Below are positions 11,196-23,462 of a stretch of DNA of 64,000 bases, in pieces (the first letter of the stretch is position 1; every line of letters starts with the position of its first letter). The translations under genes and the position numbers were made by a program. The DNA lies in NCBI GenBank assembly GCA_020796225.1, contig CM036765.1, positions 33,322,066 to 33,386,065 on the forward strand. Reading direction: 5' to 3'. The notes under the pieces are model-generated. The model was not told the origin of the DNA. It searched no databases and worked only from the letters and a program-made list of their open reading frames with translations. Origin of the DNA: Arion vulgaris. Lineage: Eukaryota; Mollusca; Gastropoda; Stylommatophora; Arionidae.

Positions 11196-11860
11196 TGATT
11201 GATTAATAACACGATCATTACTGCACATCGATAACCCGTGTGATGCCGGGGTCCGCAAGGAAGCAAAGAATAGTACCACTGCGACCTACACGGCATGTCG
11301 TAAGAAGCGACTGAGGAAGGAGCCTAGGAAAGCTACTCTAGTAAATAAAAAGCGTAGCAGAAATCGGATGTGCTGCCCTACTTGTAGGCGCATAACTGGC
11401 ACAATGTACAATCTCTCTTAGGCTCAGATCACATACAGATCATACAGAGTGGTTAACAAGTGATCGATATGGAGCGTTCGAAGAAGAAAAAGAAAACTGT
11501 ACTTCAATGAATAACCATGTTCAATTTCCTTCTTACACATGAAGATCTCAGATCTTCGCAAGATCCTCCATGTCATTTTAAAGATATTTTGTTGGAATTT
11601 TATTTTAATCCTTTCAATTAATTTTGAACAGACAGGGGCTTTGCATCCTACTCTTATCGATTTTCAACTGTCAATGGCTATTTTACGCGCTCAATTTGAA
11701 CACGGTAAATACGTTTTATCGTCCGTCTCCGATAAGTCTAGGAACTCGATTATTACATACACAAAGATATTTGAGGAGTGTATTTAACAAGCGAACCACG
11801 GGAGGGAACCTTCAGTACGCATATCATTTGACATCTGCTGGAGTAGATTGAACATCAATG
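11196..11860 (-). mobile_element. R1 repeat interrupted by a SINE-like element (copy B)
   Basis: The tail end (TGATTGATTGATTAATAAC..ATCATTACTGCAC) lies at 11196-11225. The rest resumes at about 11490 after the SINE-like insertion at 11226-11487. The flanks of that insertion (ACTGCACATCGATAACC and ACTGTACTTCAATGAATAACC) look like a diverged target duplication. Confidence 0.6.
11226..11487 (+). mobile_element. SINE-like element with AAGAAG tail (copy B, nearly full length)
   Basis: It begins CCGTGTGATGCCGGGG, contains GGCATGTCGTAAGAAGCGAC and TACTTGTAGGCGCATAACTG, and ends GCGTTCGAAGAAGAAAAAG. The order and length match the copy at 47856-48115, which has a perfect target duplication. I see no clear tRNA A/B boxes. 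Confidence 0.75.
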
Positions 11861-11991
11861 GACTTGTCCAGAATGCAATAGCGTCGGTTAGTAATCAAAA
11901 ACCAATTTAATGTGTTATTGTCATATATATTTCAAGATGCCATTTAACTTCAATTTTCTTTAATATAATTACTTTTTATAACTGGTACATC

Positions 11992-12514
11992 AAGTGCTTT
12001 AACAAATTGTCAAATATATGGGAAATCAATTCACTCAGCAAGCACTTAAATTCAAGATCTTTAACTCTTGTGTGATTCCAGTATTAACTTATGGATGCGA
12101 GAGTTGGAAAGCAACAAAGCTCTAGAAAGAAAATTAGATAACTTTGAGAATAAATGTCTTAGAAGAATACTGAACCTCAAATGGTCAGATTTCAGACCCA
12201 ATACACAAATAAGACAAGAGACCAAGCAAGAAAATGTATCAAATTTTATAAGAAAGCGCCGCTGGAACTACATCGTGCACACACTTAGAATGGATGAGAG
12301 AAGACTCCCTTACCAATCCCTCATATGGACACCAGAGGGGAAAAGAAAACGAGGAAGACCAAGAGAGACTCTGCGTAGAACCATCACCAGAAGGCTCAAC
12401 GATGGGCCTAGTAAACATTAAAGACTTAAAACAAATAGCAACGAACCGCGAGACATGAGAGCTATGACCTCTGCCCTATGCGCCGCCCACAGGCCCAAGA
12501 GGAAAGACTAACTA
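11992..12514 (+). mobile_element. 5'-truncated LINE fragment inserted in copy B
   Basis: It encodes the C-terminal part of a LINE ORF with frameshifts: LDNFENKCLRRILNLKW, FIRKRRWNYIVHTLRMDERR, GKRKRGRPRETLRRTI. It is flanked by ACATC on both sides (11987-11991 and 12515-12519), and the empty site is in copy A at 925-929. The short 5-bp duplication and lack of a clear 3' tail are unusual for a retroposed LINE. Confidence 0.8.
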
Positions 12515-12689
12515 ACATCCCTTCATATTCATTTTTGGTTTTGTATTGCAAATAGCTTTAGATATCTGATATCAATTATTCTTTCTTGTCTGTTTGTTTC
12601 ATTTATAACTTAATTTCTGTTCAAATCTCTGTGTTAGATTTTTATATCATTTCTCAATGTTTATCTATATTCTATTTCTCTGAGTCTAT

Positions 12690-12738
12690 AGTATTCTCTC
12701 TCTCTCTCTCTCTCGGGCGCGCGCGATCCCGTCTATAG

Positions 12739-12769
<31 letters not shown>

Positions 12770-12851
12770 AGGCGCGCTCGATCCGTCTATAGTATCTCTC
12801 CCCTCTCTCTCTCTCTCTCTCTCTCTCGGGCGCGCGAGATCCCGTCTATAG

Positions 12852-12882
<31 letters not shown>

Positions 12883-12995
12883 AGGCCGCGATCCCGTCTA
12901 TAGTATTTTTTCTCTCTCTCTCTCTCTCTCTCGGCGCGCGATCCCGTCTATATATTCTCTCTCTCTCTCTCGGGCGCGCGCGATCCCGTCTATAG

Positions 12996-13044
<49 letters not shown>

Positions 13045-13052
13045 GGCGAGAT
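12690..13052. repeat. CT-run plus GATCCCGTCTATAG linker array (copy B)
   Basis: About seven repeats of a (CT)n run followed by GGGCGCGCGATCCCGTCTATAGTATT, with variable CT length. Copy A has one such unit (1104-1136). The unit is amplified as CT plus linker, not as CT alone. Confidence 0.9.
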
Positions 13053-13087
13053 CCCGTCTATAGTATTCTGTTTTTAGTCTATGGGGA

Positions 13088-13244
13088 TTTTTTCCGGTCC
13101 AAGTGCTTGAGCTTTCAGCTCTAGGCTCAGGGGCCATGGACATCATAAATCTGGGAATCTGTGGCTTTTCTGCCATCCCACGGAATTGAACCCGCACACA
13201 CAGAGGATAGTCACCCGTAGTCCAACGCGCTACGAACAACGGGC
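13088..13244 (-). mobile_element. tRNA-derived SINE family X (copy B)
   Basis: Partner of 1180-1343. Here the flanking duplication AGTCTATGGGGAT is perfect on both sides, which fixes the ends. The poly(A) lies at the left. Confidence 0.8.
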
Positions 13245-13261
13245 AAGTCTATGGGGATAAT

Positions 13262-13322
13262 AATGTCTACTACAGTAATTTATTCTTCCGATACAAATTT
13301 GGCTACACCCATCTAAGATATT
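13262..13322. repeat. Single 53-bp unit in copy B
   Basis: One copy of the unit that occurs 30 times at 1366-2955, followed directly by the same TATTATTAGATTGATAATTA flank. This shows the pre-expansion state. Confidence 0.95.
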
Positions 13323-13349
13323 ATTAGATTGATAATTACAATTTAAAAA

Positions 13350-13590
13350 AAATTAAAATTGTCGTTACTGTCTGTAATACCGATGTTTAGGACGTTGTAT
13401 GCCAGGTTGGACATGGGCCTGTAAATTTAATGGTCATATGACTAGTGCAGTCGCCGGGAAACTGTTCAAGTTAGGATTTTTCTTTATACCACGACGAAAA
13501 AACTTCTCAGCGGTACCAGGATTGAACTCAGATCTTCCAAATGGGAGCCCGTTCTAATCCATTCAGACAGACGCTCCCGTAATTAGAAAG
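13350..13590 (-). mobile_element. tRNA-derived SINE family Y (copy B)
   Basis: Partner of 2985-3225, with the same B-box-like GAGTTCAATCC on the minus strand. It differs by small indels. Confidence 0.7.
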
Positions 13591-14042
13591 AAAAATAAGC
13601 AACAATATATTTTTTTAGTACACTTTGCTTCTGAATTACAGTTGTTGACAAAGATAATGCGATATCAGGAGCGTGAAGACAAAGAGATGTGGACTTTCCT
13701 GGTAATTTTGTTTTAATAGCCAACATGTGGTACACAGACATGGTTCTCGGCTATCCCTAAAGAGATTCTTGTATTCATGAAATATTCTAACTTTGTCAAC
13801 ACCGATTACGTCGACAACCAATGAAAGCACATTTTCTTCTCAAAAGAATTCACAAAACTTGCAGCGATGAAAAACGAAATATTATCCCGATGCATTTAAG
13901 ATAAAAGTCAATACAAAAGTCGAGCATAACATGGGATAAGTAGAAACTGAAGCATTTGAGAAATTATCAGAAACTATAAATACAGATTTGTATTGCTGTT
14001 GTTATTGAAACTGTACTGAATAATAATTGAATTATAGGAGAA

Positions 14043-14475
14043 TCATTGATTGATTTCTTGATTGATAGGACCATCATCATTGCACTTCAGTGAGTAACCA
14101 TGTGTCCACCGATCTCTTTCTTACACAGAAAGATCTCAGCGGCAGTGCACGAACTCAGTAGCAACAGCAAGCGTCCCCGATGTAATTTAGAAGATGGTGA
14201 CAATATTTTTGTAGGATTTATTTGTATATTTCTAATGAATTTTGCCCAGACAGCGGCTTTCCAGCCTGCTCTTTTTTAGTTTAAACTACCAAATATTCGT
14301 TTACGTGCTCAACTTGAACACGTGGCCTACGTTTTATCGTCCGTCTCCGACTAGGGAAATCGATCTCACCTATACGGAGATCAGGAATCTCTGGATAAAT
14401 ATCCGATGGCTCCACGAGGAGCAAACCAGTACCTTTGAAACAAAAGGCGATTACCCAACCTCTAGCTACAGACTC
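14043..14475 (-). mobile_element. R1 repeat with tRNA-like head (copy B)
   Basis: Partner of 3688-4130, near-identical with small deletions in the head region. It has the same TTGATTGATTTCTTGATTGA tail. Confidence 0.65.
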
Positions 14476-14934
14476 CCCCTTCCCTCCCGCCTCCATTCCT
14501 TCCACATAGGAAAATGAACACATGCAAACGCTGGCGACTTGAAAGCTCTCGAAGCAGAGGTTATAATGGTGCATGAAAATGTCATGGACAGGTGTAAAGA
14601 TTACAAGGTTATGTTCTATGATGACCCGACCTGCAATAAATATTCAAGGAAACCGTGACAGGCAATCCCAAAAGTTACTGCGGAAGTTAAGGACGATGTT
14701 CAGCAAATCTGTCCTAAGCGGCGTCCGCAGGAAAATGGTGTCATGGCGCCCATGTTATACATTCAAGGCGCCGTGTTTTCGACTTTAACGTGAAACCGAA
14801 TTTCAAGAAAAAGAAAGGCATTTTGATTAAAAGTATGTTTCAGGTTTTTAAGCCAATATACTGTAATAAATGTCACACCCAATTATGAAAGTACAATTAT
14901 TAAAAAAATAATTAAAAATTCAATTTCCACTTCA

Positions 14935-15027
14935 ATACCCAGGATAGAGTGGTGTGGAGTAATTTCTTGCAGACCCTATGTAACGTATAACGGTACGAGA
15001 TGACTTATTATTATTATTATTGTATGT
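14935..15027 (+). mobile_element. 3' end of LINE family Q (copy B)
   Basis: Partner of 4570-4672. It ends in GGTACGAGATGACTTATTATTATTATTATTG. Confidence 0.7.
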
Positions 15028-15819
15028 AATTATTCCCTCTCTTAATGAAACGTAGTGATGACCAAGACGAAGGTAGCAGCAGGATATCTAAGAAACATTG
15101 AATAAGACGCTGGAGAACAACAGAACTTTATAACAACGGGGTTTCTCATGCGGGCTGTGATGGAAACGACGTTCCGCAATGGACATTCTACTACTTGAAC
15201 ATAAAATCCAACTTTATAGTGCCACGTCTACTGAGTTATACTGTAATATGGTATCAGATCTTACTGGACATAATAAAATACTGTTAGAACTGACCATGCC
15301 TTTCAAATATATAGCACTGACAAATTCCGACTTTGAAACTGCTAGTGTACACTAACAATAGATATATGTAGGCATCAATCATGTTTACAGTAGCCCGCAC
15401 TACACATGATGATGATATCAAAACGAAACTGGTGGAAAAATGTGTCTCAACAGCAACAAAGATGTCAACTTTTTTTTTCTCAACAACAGAACCGGATAAT
15501 GCTGTAAAATATGTTCAATAACTCTTGTAAATTACAGAAAATAAAACTGCAATAATAATAACATTTATTGATCATTCGGTCTTGACAGATACTATATATT
15601 ATTCTGACTTAACGTTGCTATTTATCGTAACTGGTTTACAGCTAATGGTGGAATAATGGGGATGGGGAGGTGGTGTGAGCTGATAGTGGTGTAGGCTCGG
15701 ATGACAACTATTTTGAAAAATAATGCCCTATATCTCTCTAGCCTGTGATGATGTCCGTGTTGCTAGGGGCAACAGCAAATGCACGCCACTCTTTTCTGTT
15801 CTTGGCCTTTCTTTGACAG

Positions 15820-15944
15820 TAGAGAGAGAGAGGAGAGAGAGAGAGAAGAGAGAGAGAGAGAAAGAGGGGGGGTGTGAGAGGAAGAGAGAGAGGGGAAAGA
15901 GAGAGAGAAGAGAGTGAGAGAGAGAAAGAGAGAGAGTGAAGAAG

Positions 15945-15975
<31 letters not shown>

Positions 15976-15992
15976 GAGAGAAAGAGAGTGAG
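15820..15992. repeat. GA-rich low-complexity tract (copy B)
   Basis: Partner of 5480-5658, including a GGGGGGGTGTGAGAGG interruption not seen in copy A. Open frames across it are artefacts of the repeat. Confidence 0.95.
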
Positions 15993-16681
15993 AGCAGTGG
16001 AAAGTCACTAACCAATAACAAATCGTACAATAAAGAGTAATGCATATTTGTAATAACTATATTTTTCTCATTGTCTTCTCTAATGTTATCTATTTTGTTG
16101 TCTATCTTCAGAACGAATTACGTAGTATATTTTGTCACGACCAGGTTACCATAATAACCTGCACTTTATTATAGTGTCTCATATTTACTGTCGTAGAACC
16201 CTCTCAACAAACTGTCATAATTTAACTTACCTGACACAACCGAATTACTTCTAGGGGTGTTTAACAAGTCACTGTGCTCTTGATTTGAAAAATATGTGTA
16301 TTTACTTATTCGACGGAACATTACGACATTGAAGGTGTAGATTTCCTATAAAGTCCTTGACTTGTTGTAATGGATGCTTCAGTTATCACAGGACTATCAC
16401 ATAGCACTCCGGACATGTCCATGGGGCTCCAATCTCCGCCTTAACAAATCCAGCAGCGTCCAGCGGCCCAACACTCCAGCTCGATGTTGATTAATCAGTC
16501 TCTTTGCATATTTGGTATGCTGTTATTTACAGGCTGTACCAATATTGATACCCATCTTTTTCTGTCTGGTCAGCTAGTGGGACTCGCAACCTGAAACACT
16601 TCTGTTCGAAAAAGACTCTTAGTGCTTTAAGAATGTCACTTCCAGTCCATTGCAGCTCCCTCTTATACCGTAACCATGTCA

Positions 16682-19600
16682 ATTTGGCAAAACCAGCGTG
16701 GACGATGACTGGACTGCCCTCAGAGACACCGTGTACCTATCTACCTCTGAGCTCATAGGCCCCTCTGTACGCAAGAGCCACGACTGGTTTGACGAAAATG
16801 ACGAAGAAATAAAGTCTATTCTTCTCACGAAACATGAGACATACAGAGCCTATCAAAATGACCCATCATCATCACCCAAAAAACAGCTTTCCTAGATGCT
16901 CGTAGAAGGGCTAAAGAGAAAATCAGAAATTACAAGACGCATGGCTAAGCAAAAATCTGATGAAATCAGATATATGCAGACAGACTGATTTCAAACCTTC
17001 TACGATGCCCTAAAAACTGTTTACGGACCTCAACAATCTCACCCCACTCCCATATTCGATGCAGATGGAGCAAGGCTACTAATTGACAAGCCTCAGATAC
17101 TGAATCGCTGGGCAGAACACTTCCGTTCTGTCCTCAACCATCCATCCACTATATGTTATGAAGCCATAGAGCGCCTGCCCCAGGTCCCAATCAATGCCAA
17201 GCTTGATATTCCACCTACCTTAGCAGAGGTCAAGAGGCAACAAGCCAGATGTCCAGCAGGAAGGCACCGGGTGCGGACTCAATACCAACCGAAGTCTACA
17301 AGAAGGAGGCCCACGTTGATGCTAAAATTGACAGAGTTATTTACATCCATTTGGTGCAACGAACGTGTGCCACAGGAATTAAAGGATGCCACTATTATCC
17401 ACCTGTACAAGCGGAAAGGAAACCGCCAGGCCTGCGATAACCAGGGGATCTCCTCCTGTCAATCGCTGGCAAAATACTGGCCAGAGTCCTCCTCAATTGA
17501 TTAATCGATCACCTGGAACAGGACTTACTCCCCGAGACCCAATGTGGCTTCAGAGCAGGTCGTGGAACAGCAGACATGATATTTGCTGCTCGCCAACTAC
17601 GGGGGAAATGCCAAGAGCAGCACCGTAACCTCATATGGTCTTTGTCGATCTGACAAGGCTTTCGACACAGTTAACAGGGAGGTCTATGAAGATCAGTGGA
17701 AAATTTGATGCCCAAAAATTCATCAAGATCGTTCAACAGTTTCACGAGGGCATGATGGCACGTGTATGACGAGGGAGCTGTCGGAAGCAGAGCCGGATTA
17801 GACCAGGGGCCCTGTAGCAATTTTAGTCAGGGCCCTAAGTTTGTATGATAATAAATAATAAAACATACATTTTACAAAAAAATTTTTCTCGTTTTAAAGT
17901 GAGCAAATTTAGAATAATACTAGACAAATCAATTTTTTAAAAAATTACATTCAATGTTCTTTAAAGGGGGGGGGGTTATTTAGACGATCTTGTCCCATCA
18001 TGTTTCTTAACTCACTTTTATCCTTTAATGTTGAAAAAGAACGTTCTCCGCTGCAGTTAGTAATCATTAAAAGACAAGTAAATTCGTAAGACTATTTCTA
18101 CATTTGGGAAACGACTCTAATGAATTTTCCATTATAAGTTTATAAAATTCAGTTCAAGGGCCTCATTCTTTTGTTGCAAATAGCACTTTTTTTTAAGTTG
18201 GAACTGCACAAGTTCGCCCCTGGTTTTCTTAAATCCTCTTTAAAGGCTGACAATTTGGGGTTTTTTCAAGATCTCTTCTGCTGTAAGAATTTTAACTGCC
18301 GAAATGTTTACTCGTAAAAATTTTTTGTTTGGGTTTGGATTTTCAAACTTCATCGAGCGTGTAGAGCCACTAAAATCGTCATTAGTATTTCGCTTGCGTC
18401 GTGGGGAAGTTTGTTTGATATTCTTGACGTGAGTAAAGTTTTGGGCTTTGGCCTTTCTAAAAAATGACCGCATTGCAAACTCGCGTGTAACGATTCCAAA
18501 AAGAGCATACCCCGTTTTAAAGGTCTTGATCGGTGACTGTAATGAAGCCAGACGCTTGCAACGTTCTAAATTTCCCGTTCCAAAAATGCTAACTTTCCCC
18601 GTTTCCAACTTACTCATCTCCAAAATCCCCATCGCGTTACGACACTCTCCCTTTTTGATCCATTTTTTTGAGATGTCACCCAAAACTTGTTTGATAATGG
18701 TAAAACCACATAAAATTTTTTGCCATCAGCTCGGAAGACCACCTGGTGTCCGACACCTTAAAGTCGGGATTTTTGAACCTGTATCTTCATCTTTTTAAGA
18801 ATGCCCCATCGATGGGTGGCGAAAAATTTGAACTTTCAAAAATCAAAAAAAGGGATTTTCAACATTCTGGAAATTCCACAAATTCAGTGAATGCAAAGCA
18901 GGAATGTATTCTGCGTACTTATTTATCCCCCAATGCTGCTTGTAAGCCTTGTTTTTCCCATCATGTTGCTGGCATTGTCAGGTTTTGACCACGTCTTTGA
19001 TATCAATGCCATTTTCCTTTAAAAATCAAGTAAACTTTGGGCGAGTTGTTCGCAGTATGACCTTCCATACCCAAAGAATTTACAAACCTTTCCACTGGCC
19101 CAGATGGTAACACATAGCGCACAAAGGTGAGTTGGCCCACATGCGAAATGTCTGGAGTAGAGCCCAGGATACGGAAAGCTTGCATTTCTTAATTTCGCAA
19201 ATAATATGATCCATGGTGCAATTAGATGGATAAATTCCTAAATTTTTTTTTTGATAATTTGTTTATGTCCCCTTTTTTTAAGTATTTATATCGGCCCGAA
19301 AAAAGTCAAATTTGGCAATTTTCCCAAAAAACCTAAATAATTTCCATTATTAGGGGAAACCCAAAAATTTCATCCTACCCCCAAAACAAGACCTCGTTCC
19401 CAAAAATTGGATTACTGAAGTAATTGCCCAAAAGGGGCCCCCAAAATGTTTTTTCGGGCTCAATTTGGCAAAGTTGAGAATCGACACGAGCATCTTTCTT
19501 TTTGCAAATAAAAAAAAGAAATTATCGCTTGTCTATGGAGGGTTTTTCCGTCTTTTCAACAAATTATTTGCGTTTTCCAACCAAATTTCTTTCTAAAACC

Positions 19601-22334
19601 GGGGCGAACAGTCTGAAAATCTTTCAAACAAAACAGAAAAGTTGACCTTTAGTTTCGAATAAACAACCCAAACTCCCCTGATTTTTTTGTTGTTTATGTA
19701 TATGTGAAAAAAGATTTTCGACAAATTCGTGGATTGTTTTCTTTATCGTATTTTTTTGGAAGACAAAAATCACTGTTCATATGTTACTTCGCTGCTTCCT
19801 TTCGCAATCCAAAATCTCGATTATTGATTGGCCATTCACCAATATCGTTGGGTACATTTTATTTTCGTTGTGTTTTTGGGTTGTAGAAGATGTTGCTACT
19901 TGGGAAAATGTGCTTGCTTTTTGTCTCTTTGGGTTGAAAATGATGGCTAAATTGGAAGGATTGCTGTACATTCGACTTCAGTTTTTTTTGGAAAATGTGG
20001 CTAAATCGTGAAGGTTTGATCTTAATATTGGTAATCATGATTGTTCTATACACTATCTTCATCTACTATACAACGGGCTTTTATATTTTCTGCTTCGATT
20101 TCTTTGGATTCAGCACCATTACACGACATTAAAAATTCAGACAGTTGGGGTTTTTTATACAAGAACTTGGTTATATTTTTCCTTTTCATCTTGTGCTTTA
20201 CCTTTTTTCCCCAAAACAAAGTGGGCCCCATCTCTGGCTCTGCTGCTCTGATGTCTATCTCAATCTGGGAAGAAAATGAATTTACAAATAAAGTAAAATT
20301 TTTCTCCTATAATATAACATATAAATGTGAAAATTTGGACGCGTTTTTTGATATAACAATTTACTCATGTGATATATTTTATACAGGTGCTTCGTAATTT
20401 TAAACCCCTTAACATATATAACTCGTTTAAAAAATTTGAAATTTATTGAAAACGAAAAAAGATAAAACTATTTTTAAAAATTAATTTCTCACTGAAAATA
20501 AAATTAGCTATGTAAAAAAAAAATAATAAAATAACAAGATGGGGGGATTTAAATACATTAAAATTAAAAGAACAAATCAAAATTACTCTCTGTGTCCGTT
20601 TTGTGCTTTCTGTAAAATTTCACCCTTTTTGCGGGTTCTTTTTGGGCCCCCTTCAAGTTGTCCAAGTTTTCTGTTTAATCATTTGGGCCCCCTCCCAAAT
20701 TTTTGGGACATCTAGTCACAAAACAGTTTCTCACAAAAAACGTGAATGACATAAATTTATTTGGGGTGCCCAGATCTGCTCATGTCTTAGAACAATATTT
20801 CATACCCCACTTGCATTTTTTTTAAAATAAGTTTCAGGCAAAACACTGGAACAGAGACTTGAATGGGGATGAGTCAAAATTTTAAATTTTTCTTTTGTTC
20901 AAGCTTTCAAGTTTTCGTTTTTTCAAGCGTCACACAGAACCTCCTTCAAAAAATAAAAAAATGTTGTTGTTAATGATCAGTGTGACCCCAAAAATCCAAA
21001 TTGATAAACATGACCTTGGCCCCAACCTCAATAAAAAAGAAAGGGGGGAAATTTTCCCCCCCCCAAATTCCTTTTTTCTTCCCTCCCCCCCCCGGGGGGT
21101 CTTTTTCTTTTCTCTTCAATCCGGCTCTGGTCAGGCCCTTCCATGTCCCCGGCGTCAAACAGGATTTTACTGGCCCCCCCTCTTCAGCATGATGTTTGCT
21201 GCCATGCTCACGGATGTCTTTTGGGGAAAGGGGACGAAAATGGGGAAAAATTAATACAGGACAGCCGGTAACCTATTCAATCTTCGGAGGTTAAAATCCT
21301 CCACCAAGGTAAAAGAATCAACTTTTCTCAAACCTGTTGTTTGCTGATGACTGTGCCCTCGCTACCAACTCTGAGGAAGAAATGCAGACTTACATGGACA
21401 AGTTCTCAATGGCCTGTGATAGGTTTGGCCTCACCATTAACACCAAAAACAGAGGTCATGTTCCAGCCCGCCCCTAGAGAACAGTATTACGATCCAGTCA
21501 TCAACATTAAACACCAGCGTCTCCAGTCAACGGACAACTTTGCTTATCTTGGCAGCCTCCTATCCAGATCGGCAAACATAGATTCTGAGGTCCACAATAG
21601 GATATCCAAAGCCAGTGCTGCGTTCGGAAGGTTACGTGTCACTGTGTGGGAACGGAAGGGATAAGCATAGTCACAAAGCTGAAAGTTTACCAGGCCATAG
21701 TGCTAACCACGCTGCTGTACGCAAGCGAGACATGGACAGTGTATAGCAGACACGGAAGAAAATTAAACCATTTCCACACAAGCTGTCTACGCAATATACT
21801 AAAAATAAACTGGCAGGACAAAATTCCAGACAGTGAAGTCCTCACAAGAGAAAAGATCCCAAGCGTCAACACCCTGTTGCAGAAGGTCCAACTGAGATGG
21901 GTCGGTCACGTTGCTCGAATGCCTGATAAACGCATCCCAAAACAGTTGATGTATGGCGAGCTTGAAGGGGGCAGACGTTTAGCTGGTGGACAGAAAAACG
22001 CTTTAAAGACACTCAAAGTGTCTCTGAAATGCTTCGATATAGACAATACGTGCTGGGAATCCCTTGCGCAAAGATCGCCAAATGTGGCGCTGTAACAACA
22101 AAGAGGAACCCGAATAGCTGAGAATCATCGTATTGTTGAATCACAGAGAAAACGAGCAGCGCGAAAAGACAGAGCACACAACACGCACATGTCTAACCTT
22201 GATCATGTATGCCCCACCTGTGGTCGGGGATTCTGTTCTAGGATTAGACTCTACAGTCACCTCCGCACACACCAGAGAGGTGCATCAGTACACGTCTGAG
22301 ATTGTTGTCATCATCGCTTGCGATGGACGGCTAT
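16682..22334 (+). mobile_element. LINE (endonuclease/RT type with C-terminal C2H2 finger), split by a hAT
   Basis: Inserted in copy B with a perfect TAACCATGTCA target duplication (16671-16681 and 22335-22345); the empty site is at 6340-6350 in copy A. It is 5'-truncated: it starts in the pre-RT region (DWTALRDTVYLSTSELIGPS) and continues, with frameshifts, through SSRKAPGADSIPTEVYK, LTKAFDTVNRE (motif A, about 17645) and FIKIVQQFHEGMMARV. After the hAT it resumes at about 21130 with LFSMMFAAMLTDVF, FADDCALATN (motif C), FAYLGSLLSRS, LLYASETWTVYSRH and RWVGHVARMPDKRIPKQLMY. It ends at about 22200-22300 in a C2H2 finger (CPTCGRGFCSRIRLYSHLRTH). Many stops show it is dead. Confidence 0.92.
17788..21129 (-). 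mobile_element. hAT DNA transposon, ZMYM1-like transposase, decayed
   Basis: The terminal inverted repeats CAGAGCCGGATT (17788-17799) and AATCCGGCTCTG (21118-21129) are perfect over 12 bp. The 8-bp flanks GTCGGAAG and GTCAGGCC are an imperfect duplication inside the LINE. Minus-strand coding pieces, in order: QLSEFLMSC (about 20130), DIGEWPINNRDF (about 19830), STPDISHVGQLTFVRYVLPS (about 19120), and a C-terminal dimerisation piece reading CSGERSFSTLKRIKSELRN at about 18010-18075. These are typical of hAT transposases of the ZMYM1/DUF4371 type. Homopolymers are abnormally common throughout (see findings). Confidence 0.85.
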
Positions 22335-22349
22335 TAACCATGTCAGCCA

Positions 22350-22797
22350 ATCTGTCAGCTCGTTCATTACCCCTGACTCCTGCGTTTAATGGGCGCTTGT
22401 CAATGGAGACTTTGTAATGTTTGTATCTCTAGTGAATGTCATTACTTCGGTGTCGTCATTGCTTATTCTCATATTGTATTCATTGTATGTTAACTGAAAT
22501 CTGTTAACTGAAGTCTGTTAACTGAAGTCTGTTAACTGAAGTCTGTTAACTGAAGTCTGTTAACTGAAGTCTGTTAATGTGTTGTCGTAGCTGTTGCTCT
22601 GTTTTTGATATGATTGCCTGATCGTAGACAAAAAGTAATTCGTTTAGAAGTCCCCAGGTTGTTCCCTTCACTTGTGTTAGCTATTTTACAAATTTGATTG
22701 ATATATGTGATGAGCAGTAGCGATGATAGTACGCATCCTTGTCTTACTCCTGACCAAACTTTGGAACTTTTCCCATAGACCTGTGTGTGCTCTAACC
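22350..22797 (-). mobile_element. LINE reverse transcriptase fragment (copy B)
   Basis: The minus strand encodes KVWSGVRQGCVLSSLLLITYI, the RT block before the catalytic FADD. It is interrupted by a TTAACTGAAGTCTG tandem array at 22487-22578 (about 7 units, against about 4 in copy A) and then by the hAT-like MITE. Confidence 0.65.
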
Positions 22798-23222
22798 CAT
22801 AGGTTCCCAAAGTGAGCAGTACAGCCCCAGTGGGCGCTGAAGACTTCTATAGGGGTGATATTGGGTTTGAAGCATTGGGAAGGGGGCGTTCGGGTCAGTG
22901 GCTTCTTTTAGAAAAAAATTAATAATATATATTTTTAAATAAATTGTTTTCGCGACTTTGCGATTGAATAATCCTTTAAAATTTAAATTCTGCATTTTAA
23001 TTTATCTTATGCCCGTTCCACACGATCAATTTTGTCAATTTTCTATTTCAATTATATAATCATTTGAAAATTGACCATGTAAGACAGAAATATATATCAA
23101 TTTTATATGTCAAAGAGAAAATAGAACATGTATATATGTGTGGAGGGGAGAAACTGTTATAATGGGGGTTACAAAGTGTTGTGCAAAGTGGGCGGTGGCC
23201 CGAAAAAGTTTTGAAACCTATA
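22798..23222 (+). mobile_element. hAT-like MITE (copy B)
   Basis: Flanked by a perfect 8-bp duplication CTCTAACC (22790-22797 and 23223-23230), the size expected for hAT. Ends are CATAGGTTCCCAAAG and TTTTGAAACCTATA. It is non-coding. Confidence 0.8.
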
Positions 23223-23462
23223 CTCTAACCGTACACAGGCTGTTTATTTAGAAGCTCTGATCTTGCATAGATTATTTTAGAGACTGAACACTAACTCTCT
23301 ATAAATTACTTAGATGAATGATTATAGTAGTTCCCTCCCTTGTTAAAAATGAAAGTTTCGCATATCTCCCTCCACCTGCCCCTTTCTCTCCCCCTCCATC
23401 TCTCCCCGTCGGATGCAGCTCATGTTACACTCCAGTTGGATAACTAAGCCACACTGACCATA

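Noticed and set aside
18240..18798. Frames of 116-147 codons on both strands as host genes
   Set aside because: They lie inside the hAT between its inverted ends, in sequence full of suspect homopolymers.
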